Positions 49,697-60,381 of a stretch of 64,000 nucleotides of DNA are shown here, one piece after another. A model generated the notes under the pieces. That model was not told the origin of the DNA and ran no database searches. It saw only the letters and a program-made list of their open reading frames with translations. Origin of the DNA: Callipepla californica brunnescens (Eukaryota; Chordata; Aves; Galliformes; Odontophoridae). The stretch covers positions 558,001 to 622,000 of the forward strand of contig JALIRH010000044.1 in NCBI GenBank assembly GCA_023055505.1, in the 5' to 3' direction. Both the position numbers and the translations under genes were made by a program. Numbering within the stretch: the first letter of the stretch is position 1; the number at the start of each line of letters is the position of its first letter.

Positions 49697-51861
49697 GGAG
49701 ATAAATAGGGAAAAACCCTTTCCTGAAGTCTGAGGAGAAAATGATTTTTTCTGTAAATGTGTCTTTTTGCTATGTGATGAATTTAATATTGCATTGCTGT
49801 ATGTGTGGGATTTGCTCAGCCAGTCTAAGTTATACACTGAAGGCCCTGAGTTGGCTGTGCACATCTCCTCTTCACAGAATTAGTCTTTGTCCCAGGAGAC
49901 AAAGCCCATCAACAGTGAGACTTGAGCCACTGATTGAGTTCCCATCTTTTATGCTGTATAGTTAAAGGACTCTGTGGGGGTAGAGACTGAGTAATGGTGA
50001 GGAGGTGAGGGGTAGTTCTCACCTTGGTCTTTCCCCAGCTGTGCACCTGGGCATCAAGCAATTCAAAGACAGCTTTATGTGCATCAGATGAGAACAGCCC
50101 ATTCTTTTCCTTCCCCAGTCTCAAGGTCAAGCTCTGTTTACCACTCCATATTGTCACTTTCTCTCATTGTTATCAGCAAGTCAGAATAGAGAATAGGAGA
50201 ACCACATAGCAAAAGTGCTATAAACCTGTTTTCCTGTGGCTTGTGTAGGACTGTTTTTCTCTAGTCATGGCACATTGTTACTTATCTCAATGCCTTTAGC
50301 TGTTGGTTTCATTATCATAAGCTTATTCAGATGCTTCTAGCTTTCACTTTTTGTGTATAGTAAGTAATTAATGTAATTTAATATGTTGCTGCTTTTTCTA
50401 GCACAGAATAAAAGAAAAAATCCTATAAAAAGTTAATCACAATATAATTTCTCTTACACTTCTGTAGATCTCCAGATAAGTCAACAGAGATGTGGGGTTT
50501 GACAAATGACACTACTAAAAATTTCTGTACATACTTGTTAATAACAAATTTATGGCTACAATGGTATCATCAGAGATTCAGCTAACACAGATTCTTTGGG
50601 ATATCATGGAGGGGAATGTGTCTCTTTCAGAAGCGTGAAACAAAGCCAATTATGACAGCTTTAGAATCAGTGAATTAGGCAGTGGAAACAATCTGAGGAC
50701 AAGTACTTGATGTTTAGCTCAGTTAATTCCAATTAAAGCCTTCACAGTCATTTTAAAATCTAATGTAAAAATGTGCTGTTGCTATTATCTGTATTTTTCC
50801 TGCTTGTTTTAAATAAGTAGCTTTGCCCACTCTGAATACTTAAGAAAAAATTGATTGTTTTGGAGTTGTGGTTTTTTTTTTTAATTAGAACAGCAAAACT
50901 TCTCCACAGTATATATGACATTAAAGAGAAAATTATACTGAAGTCTTTATCTGTTAATTTAAACATCCTAGTGACATCACAGACTACTCACACTTTTCTC
51001 CCATACTTGCTGTATGGTGACTAGGTGCTTCTAATATTTTAGTTTGCTGCTGATCTCTGTTGTGTCTTTTATTTCTCACGTGTGTACTTCTACCAGCATA
51101 TGGACATGTATTAATGTCAAGTTTCTTTACATTGTGGGGAAGATTATTGGTTTTACTTCTCAAAGAGGTACTGTACATGTACTGTGAGTAAACTGCATGA
51201 AAATATATGTAAATTATGTGCACAGAAGCTATACTTTGCCCTTGGGGGAAATGCAAATTAGAACGTTTTGTAGTTTGTTTGTTTTTAAATACATACACTT
51301 TTCACTTCAAGGCTCAGGACAGACTCTCTGTTTATTTTCCCATCGCTCATCATTTGTTTGTCTTTGTAAATAACTCAGCCTTTAATGATTAGTTTTATAC
51401 TTGAGCAGGGAAAAGAATTGCTTGATGAGTGAAGTCCTCAGAACATAATGTTTGGTCTGTTTTATAAATACGCTGTAAGGGAATTATCTGCTTGTAAAGG
51501 GGTGTATAACACAATCACGACGCAAAGCCATTATAGTGTTCTGACAGTCTTCATTCATTTTCTGTCAGCGCTGTCTTATTTTCTTCTGTTACATTAATGC
51601 TTGTAAGATTTTTAATCCTAAAACACAGAATTAACTGATTTTCCATATAAGAGGAAAGAAAAATCTGTTTATAAAACATGCTGTATACACATTTCTAGTT
51701 CTCTACTGACTTATTTTATTTTATTTGTATTAATAAAATTATTTTAATACTCCTTAAGTACCCTTTCAGAGAAATGTTTTAATGTAAGTTGTCTGATTCT
51801 GTTTTAAGTGAAGGAGAAAACCTGGTAGAGGTTGTCTCTTTAAATCAGATCTGCAGTGTTG
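49697..51861. other. Non-coding sequence just upstream of the first receptor exons
   Basis: No repeat or confirmed exon. Block 51470-51620 looks less degenerate than its surroundings (see findings). If the candidate exon at 51862 is a first exon, its 5' UTR and promoter must lie in the right part of this stretch, but no CpG island or clear TATA box is visible there. Confidence 0.5.
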
Positions 51862-51882
51862 ATGGACCCTCTAGCAGGCACG
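51862..51882 (+). CDS. ADGRA1: Candidate first coding exon of ADGRA1 (MDPLAGT)
   Basis: This is inference. An ATG at 51862 opens seven codons (MDPLAGT) and runs into a good splice donor (ACG|GTAAGA, intron from 51883). The phase is 0, which is exactly what the acceptor at 52137 needs, and the intervening intron would be 254 nt. An in-frame TAA at 51841-51843 lies upstream, so within this exon 51862 is the first possible start. The Kozak context is moderate, with G at +4 and T at -3. Alternatively the segment could be an internal micro-exon entered at the AG ending at 51850-51855, or not an exon at all. If used as the start, the receptor would begin with no signal peptide and only the C-terminal part of a GAIN domain. 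The paralogue ADGRA3 has much longer sequence here, and I could not align these seven residues to it. Confidence 0.3.
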
Positions 51883-52136
51883 GTAAGAACCATTCTCACC
51901 TCTGCAGCAGGGAGCTTGACCATATAGACTCACACATTCAATCAAAACGTTTTCCCTTTTAATATGCACTGTACCAATCCTATTCCCATGGTTACAGCTC
52001 GTGCTTCCTTGGTTGCTTCCAGTCTGTTGGAAAAGGAAGGCAGCATACATTTCTTGTACAGGAGTTTAAAACATCATGAAAGCAACCCTGTTGTGATTTG
52101 CATTTTAAATGTTTCTTTTTTTTTCTCATTGTACAG
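51883..52136 (+). other. Candidate short intron before first confirmed ADGRA1 exon
   Basis: This 254 nt stretch separates the candidate MDPLAGT exon from the exon at 52137. It starts GTAAGAACC and ends with a strong polypyrimidine tract and GTACAG. The acceptor side is certain; the donor side depends on the candidate exon being real. Confidence 0.35.
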
Positions 52137-52344
52137 AATGCTGTAGCAGTAGCTTCAGTTCATTTGCCACAGTCTGTCTTCTCTCAGTCTTCAGCCTGGC
52201 AATCTGTTGATAACACAACTTGCAAGCTACAGTTTATTGTCTTTCGGAATGGAAAACTCTTTCCCAGCACAGGAAACTCATCAAATCTTGCAGATGATGG
52301 GAAACGTAGGACGGTTGCCACACCAGCTGTTTTTGCTAAAATAG
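52137..52344 (+). CDS. ADGRA1: ADGRA1 exon: GAIN subdomain B, N-terminal part
   Basis: The exon has 208 nt: 69 codons plus one base, entered in phase 0 and left in phase 1. The acceptor is a long T-rich tract ending GTACAG; the donor is ATAG|GTGAGG. It encodes a run beginning NAVAVASVHLPQSVFS and continuing through CKLQFIVFRNGKLFPSTGN and NLADDGKRRTVATP. The FRNGKLFP and NLADDGKRRTV blocks are hallmarks of the GAIN domain of subgroup-A adhesion GPCRs (ADGRA1/2/3) and lie in GAIN subdomain B, just before the GPS. Two N-glycosylation sequons (NTT, NSS) suit an extracellular location. The split codon G|AT (Asp) joins perfectly to the exon at 53294. No further upstream GAIN, hormone-receptor, Ig or LRR exons were recognised in the window. 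The domain family is certain; the ADGRA1 label rests on the downstream 7TM exons. Confidence 0.9.
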
Positions 52345-53293
52345 GTGAGGAAACGTTATGCTTTATTTCCTTTAATCTGAAAGCTAAGGTTTACTTGATT
52401 GTATAGAGAATAGAGGAGTAGAGTATACGGTATGCTGAGAGGCTGGGAACAGTCTCTCTCTTTAGCAGAAATGTTTGAATTTGTTCCTATCGGCATGATT
52501 TTATTCAAATTCTCCTGCAGATAAAGAAATGCAATTGCTGTATGACTAGAATGCAAATTTGGGGTTACTGTTTTTTGACTGTGTTGTTACAGAAGCTTCT
52601 TTCTTAAAGCACAGTGCTATAGAAAGGAACCTTGTTTTACTCTTTTCTTTACAATGAAAATTGCAATGCTAACATGCTAGACTTTGGTGAAAATAAGACA
52701 GTCTGGGAAGGAGTACTGCCCTGTTGCATGTATTGTGTATCAGTACTCACCAGTATACTTGCTGATACGATGAACATTAAACAGATGTTGTGAAAGGCTT
52801 TTGTCTAAGTGTGATATATTGTATATGCCAGTCAATCATTGATTTGATTAATTATTCACTCAGGCAATTTTACTAATTCTATTTGATTCTGAGTAGTGCT
52901 CTCATTTCTTTTAACATTTTTAAAATGTTTAAATGTGACTTTCAAAGTGCAGTATTGCCTCAGCTATTAATCATACAAAGAAGCTGTGCCATTTTTGCAG
53001 TTTCATGGGCAGTAGTTTAACATTGTCCGTAACTGAAAAATCTTAAACAAAAAAATCAGCTTTGCGAAGGCTGGTTAGATCATTTGAACACATTATGCGA
53101 CTGAATTGTTTTTCAGATTTATTTAAACTACAGCAAACTTTTATGAATGTGTATATTGCTTTTGATTTTGATCATTCAAAGTGTATGACTTTTGCTTTTT
53201 TTCCCCATAGTTTATTGTATCTGATCTCTTTACACATTTATCTGTAAAGGGTTTTCCACTCCATCTCTCTGATACAGTTTGTTGCTTTTGCAG
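52345..53293 (+). other. ADGRA1 intron (949 nt, phase 1)
   Basis: The intron begins GTGAGG and ends TTGCTTTTGCAG. It is unique AT-rich sequence with no repeat or RNA gene recognised. Confidence 0.85.
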
Positions 53294-53502
53294 ATGGGTG
53301 CAGTTTTGGAAACCTTACCAGCCCTCTTACTATAGGGTTGAGGCACTTTGCACGGGGTATAGACCCCATTGCAGCCTTCTGGGATTTTGACCTTCTTGAT
53401 GGACATGGAGGCTGGTGGGGAGAAGGGTGCCACATAATTAGTTCTGCAGGCAATATTACCACCATTCAGAGTACACACTTCAGTAACTTTGCAGTGCTAA
53501 TG
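53294..53502 (+). CDS. ADGRA1: ADGRA1 exon: GPS motif region and tethered agonist
   Basis: The exon has 209 nt and completes an Asp codon with the previous exon. It encodes 70 residues ending in phase 0 at ATG|GTAAGT. It reads DGCSFGNLT, then LRHFARGIDPIAAFWDFDLL, GHGGWWGEGCHI, and ends THFSNFAVLM. This is a GPS: the FWDF and GGWW aromatic core is present, His62-Phe63-Ser64 sits at the cleavage tripeptide position, and FAVLM is the tethered-agonist core. Several canonical GPS cysteines are missing: the position before FWDF is Ala, and both cysteines of the usual CxCxH are replaced (Ile, Ser). Only Cys46 of this segment remains besides Cys3, so the standard GPS disulfides cannot form. The Leu before the scissile bond is Phe, so self-cleavage is doubtful. 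Sequons are NLT and NIT. The terminal Met codon (53500-53502) corresponds to the annotated start Met of the short mammalian ADGRA1 protein. Confidence 0.93.
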
Positions 53503-56500
53503 GTAAGTACATGACTTAGCAAATGCACCTATATTTCTCTCTGTTTTGCCATACAAGTATGTTCTTTTTACATTCAGCTATATAATTTGTATTTTCCTAT
53601 AACTGACCTTCTGTTTTCTGTGATGTTTTGTATAAGACGGCTTTAAAGAAAGTAAGTTATTTAATTGCTAGTAAGTGAATAAACCTTCTGGTCAGCCTTA
53701 ATATCCAGAGACAGGCCTAATCAGAAATGGCATTAAAATTCGATCTTAGAAATGAGAATTACGTCAAGGAATGATTAGTATGTTATGGTTATAAATAATA
53801 AGACAGCATTTAAAAATGTATACTCCTGTGTGCTTTTACATCAGCACATCTCAGAGGCTGGTCTGCTTTTGTTCCTGCCCTGCACTGTGTTGATCATACT
53901 AATTAGTTGCGGGCATACTGCAATGTTGAATCATTTAATAAATGGAAAGGAATAACATCTTCTGCTCATCTAAGTAAGGACACGTGTCCGTGCTGATCTT
54001 GAAGGAGTTTTAGTTAGTATAGCAATGCCAAAAGCTCTCTCGCTACATTGCTACTCATGAAGAAAAATATTTCTGTGCACTGCTAAGCCATCAGCCTGCT
54101 TCAGTCTGTTCTTAGTCACAGTTCCCATTGCAGTTATTTGACTATCCAGCTTAACAGAAAGTTACCAGCATGAAAGCAAAGACAGTATACATGTAATAAT
54201 AGCATATGTTATTATTCAGGGTACAAAGAAATGCAAATTAAAAAAGGAAATGTTTCAAATATATGTAGGTTAAAAAGTATTTGCACCATTAATAATTTAA
54301 CGTAAACCAGTTGTAAAAATAGATATGTGTTATTAATGCCAGACTGATCATAAATGCTAGTGTATAACTGTGCCATGGACGCTGCTTGTGTGTATTACAG
54401 AATTGTTTATAGTTGAGTAAATACTGTATTGTGTGTATGTGTAAGGGACAGCAAACATAGGCGACAGGAATTGCGAGGACGTGTGCAGAGAATACCAATC
54501 TGCTGCTGTCAGATGGAGCCCAGATGGCAGCCAATCGTAGCACAAAGCTCTAGCACCCACAAGTTAAATGCGGATATTGTCGTCCACTTTGTAAGAACCT
54601 ATTTCCCTCAGAGGTACTTAAACATATTTTCATCCATTCAAGACTTGCTCGGAATTTAAGAGCTGCTCCTAAGATTTGATGACATCAAGCATACCTCATT
54701 TTCTACAGCTCCTAGGAGTTGCATTTTTTCACTCAGCCACTTGTTTCCCCGAGTGTAAAACAATTCTGCTTTGAGGGTGTTTTCTTAAATTCACTACAGA
54801 AAGCACCTGTTGACTTTGCAGGTGCCACACCCAAAATGGCTTCTTCACTGGTTGGGTTTCAGTCTGCTCTTAAACTTAGAGTAGTTATTAAATTTTCACT
54901 AATTACCTTCAAACAACTAATTCCATGGCTCCATTTGGTTTGCAAAAATGGTATATGGACATTAGAATCACAATTAATTTCTGGTCTCTATAGCTGGATG
55001 TGCGCTTTTCTCTGATGAGTTATAGCAGGTTGGGTTTTCCACAACTGTAAAGGCAGCCAAGGCACCTTTGAATGCAGCTTTTGTATCTGATATGTAATTC
55101 AGCTTAGGTCTTGTGTTTATTTTGATACAGTAATTCAGCTTTGCTTTTTTTTTTTTTCCTGTGTGAATCTTTCATTTTTATCTGTTCAACACAGGAAAAT
55201 AGATCTTGAGGCTTACTTCTCCTTTGCAATTGATATGACAGCAAATAGAGTGATGTTCCCAAGCTCATATTTCAGTCACTTTTAAAAGAGAAGGTGCCTG
55301 GACTTCTGTAATTTATATGTGCATACATGTATTCAGATGCATATCTGTATACATTTTAATATGTTTCTGATAGCTGTCTTTCTGAAACACTCTTGGAAAC
55401 TTTTGTAGTTTCATTTTGTCCAATCATTTTCATTCAAGTATTTGATTTGTTAATCAGTGTTTTGTGACATAAAGTCAAGGTTTGTTTCCTTTAATACAGA
55501 TTATGCTTTTCTGGGCAGTTCAATTCTCATACCAGAAATTAAAAAAAAAATAAAAAATTCATTGTACTTGTTAGCTATTAATTTATAATATGAACAGTAC
55601 AAAGTGCTTATATGTATCTTCATAATTTACACTCAAATGCTTAATATTTTTTAGAATACTAACAAACTTGCAGCAAGTTGAAAATAGTGTATGGCATGCA
55701 GCTGATGGAATTAGACACAATGCCATGATAAATGGATTAATGATACTTTATTTAATCTTTAATTCTCAAATCTATTAAACCATAAAAATTCATAATTGAT
55801 TATTATATTTTGGGGTAATAGCAGTAAGCTGAAGTAGTAGGTGTAAACTGAAGAAAAGCAATAAAGCAACTTGAAGGTTTACATTGCTATCAGAATAATG
55901 TATCCTGCTGTGGAACAAGATGAAATAGAAGCCTCATTTAATCTGGCTGTCCATTTTATGGCTCATACTCTGATTCATTGTTGCTGTTCATCATCTTTTT
56001 AAATAGAAAGACAAAGTTCACTGAGCTGCTTTTATTAAACTTGATTCTGCTTAGGTACCACAAAAGAGTTAAAAATTTTGTACAATCCTTTTATAGAAAG
56101 GCAGTAATCAAGGATTTATCAACTATGATTGATAATTAATAAGCATGAGCATGCTTCGAGTGAGAGGGTTCATGTGGCTTTTTCATTTCTCTATATGACA
56201 GTTGTTTCAGTGATGTCAGTTCGAGAGTACAGTTTGGTGGTTGAGTTGGAAAGGAAATACAAGCTCCTTTCTTCACACTGGTCTCACACTTTCACACTGC
56301 TCCGAGTTGGGCCACTGGATGGAAATTAAGCATTAATGTCAGATATAATGCAGCGTTATCTCTCTGAGGACAACTTTTGGATGGCATTTTCTAGTGGTGA
56401 GAGTAAAATACTGTGAAATAAAGCTCCTGAGTTTATTTCTACCTTTCTTTTCATTCGCTTTGTGTTCAGACTCATCTCTTATTTTGTCTTTAATTTTGCT

Positions 56501-58127
56501 ACCAGTAGATGGAAGACAGTCACACTCCAGGTTTCTTTTGGGAGGTGACCAGAACCTTTCAGGGCACTGAACTATAAAACCCTACAATATGACTTTTTGA
56601 TTTGGAGTAACATTATGAATTTATATGCTATGAAGCTTCAGTATATCTAATTATAAATATTTTTTGTATGACTAGTTTGTATTTATGTTCTTTTGTGAAC
56701 TGAGCTGTATATCAATATTCTAATTTTTCAAGATAATTTCTGTATATGTTATAACCAACGTAGTGCCCTGTAGCCATAATATATCTGAGTAAAATTCTTC
56801 AGGAGATAACAAAAATATCTAACAGCAACACTGAACTTCAAAATCTGCTAAATTTGTTTTGACAAACGTTGTCCTTTGTTCTTCCTTTCATTTTTCTTAG
56901 AACAGAATGGCAATTCAATAGTGATGGGTATTACTGTAATTCTGTACAACATATCCTTTTCCCCTGACAAGAATGCTTTGTCAATAGTAATTTTCTCAAA
57001 TCTGACAAATAAACACTAGAAAAATTCTTAAATCTGTGCATGCTACTTCTCAATTAAGACAAAATGGACTTTAATTATTAGCATTTTTTTTATTGTAAAC
57101 CTGGAGATAGGTAGAACAAACATAAAATCATGAATTCCTTTCCTTCACTGTCTTGTTGTGTCTACTTATTTCAAAGAACATAGGTGTGTTATCTTTTCTT
57201 TAATTTTCTCTTTGTGTGGTTTTGTTTTGTTTTGTCTACAAGTGTTAGAAGTCATTCTTTGGAAAAGTAGCACATAGTCAATGGCTTTTTGAGGTAGTCA
57301 GGGTTGAGGAGATCGAACTGACAGTGTCAAAACATTTGAAACTATTCTGGAAGCAAACCTTTGAAAAACTGTGTGAATGAGAAAGTGAAGAGAAGCAAGT
57401 GATAGTGGCCAAGAAGTTAAAGGATTTTTCTCCTTGTTACAAGCATTTCCTGAATCTCTCAAGCTAGGTTTGCAGTATTACAAGAACTTTATTTTCAGTA
57501 TTTTCAGTATGACTAGAGACAATTGCAGAATTTTTTTTGCCTATTCATGAAATTCAGTTCTGAAAATGGTCTTCTAAACTTCCATATTTCTCTCCTAGTT
57601 ATACAGCCTAAGTCTTTTGAGTTATTAACTCATGAGTCAGGGAAGTGTTGCAGACTGAAAATCAGGCTGCTTGCAAAGAGGGAGGAGTTTCAAAAATTAA
57701 GTTTTAAAAATTTTTGCGTATAAGCATCTACTTGTACACCGCCAAAGAAGATTTGATCTGAGTGTAACCACCAAACATTATGAAAGAGATCCAGAAAGTT
57801 TACCAGCTAGACATGAAGTGTAGGTGAAATGAGGTTCCTCTGTATGTATGTGAATGCTTCATGGCATAAAGACCTAAGTTTCCAAGCTCTGCTGCCAGTC
57901 AGAGTGCTGACAGGGAGACACACAATCTTCATCAAAATCCTCAGCTGGCATGTTCTGCTAAACTAACAGGAAATGCTTAGCCCTACTGGTCCATATTGAA
58001 ACCAACCCCCCAAAAGATTGCAGTCTTTCTCAGAGTATTTTTGAATGTGCCAATCTTCTGTACAAGTGCTTGAAGTGAGAATACTCATAAGAGCAAGATT
58101 TTATTCTTTTCTCCTTAGAGTATATCC

Positions 58128-58149
58128 TTTTTTTTTTTTTTTTTTTTTT
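58128..58149. repeat. Poly(T) tract, 22 T
   Basis: Within the large ADGRA1 intron; followed by G and eight more T-rich bases. Confidence 0.95.
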
Positions 58150-60358
58150 GTTTTTTTACTAAATTACACTTAATAGCATGTATTTTTCTGCTGTAAAATG
58201 CATAAGGTAGCTTGGCACTGAGAACAAAAATCCAGGTTCATATCCTTCAAGATGCCTTAACTTTATAACAAAATGGGCCTCTTATGCTTTTTTCAATTTG
58301 CTCTTGTATTCTATTGCCTTGAGGGGTCTTCCATTCTTCATGGTATAGGTTAAACAGATACAAACTATAAGGCTCAGTAAAATGTGTGAATTCTTGAGTG
58401 ACTGAAGATGCAAGATAAAGACTAGAATCTAGGTATTTAGCCATCTTATTGTTTTAGTTGCTTGTGCTATGCTTCTTCCAATTTTTCAACATCTTTAATG
58501 TGCTGAAGTGCCCCATACACGACAGCTAGTTGAGATTTGGCTTCAAAGTGATGAATAGAAAGGAATAATTGCACCCCTTAAGCTGGTGTCTCTACTTTTG
58601 GTAATATGGCTCAATAAGTGTTTTAACATTATATGGCTGGGCTCTGACTTGCTTTCAAACTTTTGTCCACCCTGATCTTTTTCTACAAAGCTGCTTTCCA
58701 TTCACTTGTCTCCCAGCCTGTACTACTGCCAATGTTAGTTTGTCTCAGAGATGGAAAACTTCATAGTTCTTTTTACTAATTTTCACAAGACTCCTGTCAG
58801 CTCATTTCTCCGGTCTCTTGAGATCTCAACAAATGGCAAACCTGCCCCCTAGCATATCAGCTGCTTCTCTCAAAGTGCATTGCAGTGTTCTCAGACCTTC
58901 ATAGTGACCCAACTCATTACATAATTTTCCATATTCTGAAGTTCTTAAGCATCCTAATAGAATCTGGTACATAATTGCTAACTTCTGTTTTGCACAAGTA
59001 TGAAAAATCTCAATACAGCTAGGAGTCTAACTCTTGCTGTAACTGGTTGCTCAAATACACTTGTGTTTCAAGGTCTTTGAGACACATAGGTATGCTTAGG
59101 AACCAGTTTCAGCTGTCCTGCTTTTAACACAGAGACCAACTAGGCTATAAGTTCTGAATGCATACTGTTTTAAGAGATATGATATTAAAAGAAAAGTATA
59201 ATTTACAAGTATTAGCATATGGATTAAAAAATAAATAAATACAGCACCAACTAGATTTCTGGCTTTTTAATGTATGTGTTTTCATGGAAGTACGAGATAA
59301 CATTAGTTCACTTTATCTTCCCTTCAGCTTTCTCAGCATCAGCTATTAGATATCTTAGAGCTGTCTGTGGTGCACAATCTATAACTCTTAATACTTTCAT
59401 ATTGAGTTTTAAGTTATCAGTATTGATGTCTGTTTTAGTCAATTTTTTAAATGACACAAAGGAAAATATCCTATCTGTACTCTTAATACTTTTATAAGTC
59501 CCATTGTTGGATGAAATAGCTGATAAAATACCCTTTTTTTAATTAATTTATCTTCTACCTTATAAACTGTGTTGGTATTTAGACCTCGAAGTTGGTTTCA
59601 CATCTTGTTATGAAAGTTGGCAAAATACGGTGTCTCATTAGACAGTATTTTACTGCACTAGTACTTATACACAGCATTTCCCTTCTGAAGGTAAAAAATA
59701 AAAATAAAAAAAATAGTGTATTTGTTTTCTTCTAGATAATTCCTGAATTTTTCAGTACTAATACCCTTTCAATCACCTCCAGAAAATAAACTAAAACTTG
59801 TCTTTTTAAAACATAATGTGTGATAATGGTGCTTTGTGTAGAATGTTTAAAAAAAACACAAAAAAACCTTTGTATTCTGTATGCTGTTTTTCCCTAGAGA
59901 ATTACTCAAAGGAGGTTGAAAGATCAATAAGATTTAATTATCATTAAAAACCAGACAAGATGAATTTATGTTAAATCTATAATGAAATCAGTTTTCTATA
60001 TACAAAATTCTTGAAAAGGGTACTCTATATTGGCAATAAAATATTATGGTACTCAAAATTTTTACTGCTTGCTGAACAAGATTAGAAAAAGGATAATAAA
60101 TGAATATTTTAAACTGGAATTAGCTTAAAGATGCTGATTGTTCTTGATTCTTCTTCAGGCAAAATGGCTGTATTTCTGTAAAACACACAGCATTTGCTTT
60201 TATATAAGCATTCAAACATAGAGATTAAAAATATAGGTATAAAAACTAGTTCTTTACTATACTGATACCACCTCATATAAAGCTGTGTTCATATGTTGCT
60301 ACATAAATATGTAGCTTCAGAATGTTTCCTGTTTCATGATTTTATTAACTTTTGAATC

Positions 60359-60381
60359 TTTTTTTTTTTTTTTTTTTTTTT
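60359..60381. repeat. Poly(T) tract, 23 T
   Basis: Within the large ADGRA1 intron; no adjacent retroposon was recognised. Confidence 0.95.

Noticed and set aside
52098..52136. Met-led in-frame extension upstream of the 52137 exon that looks like a signal peptide (MHFKCFFFFLIVQ)
   Set aside because: The hydrophobic run is the translated polypyrimidine tract of a strong splice acceptor ending GTACAG, so it is intron.
53230..53478. Two minus-strand open frames opposite the GPS exon
   Set aside because: They are shadows of the real plus-strand exon, which has clear domain identity and correct splice sites.
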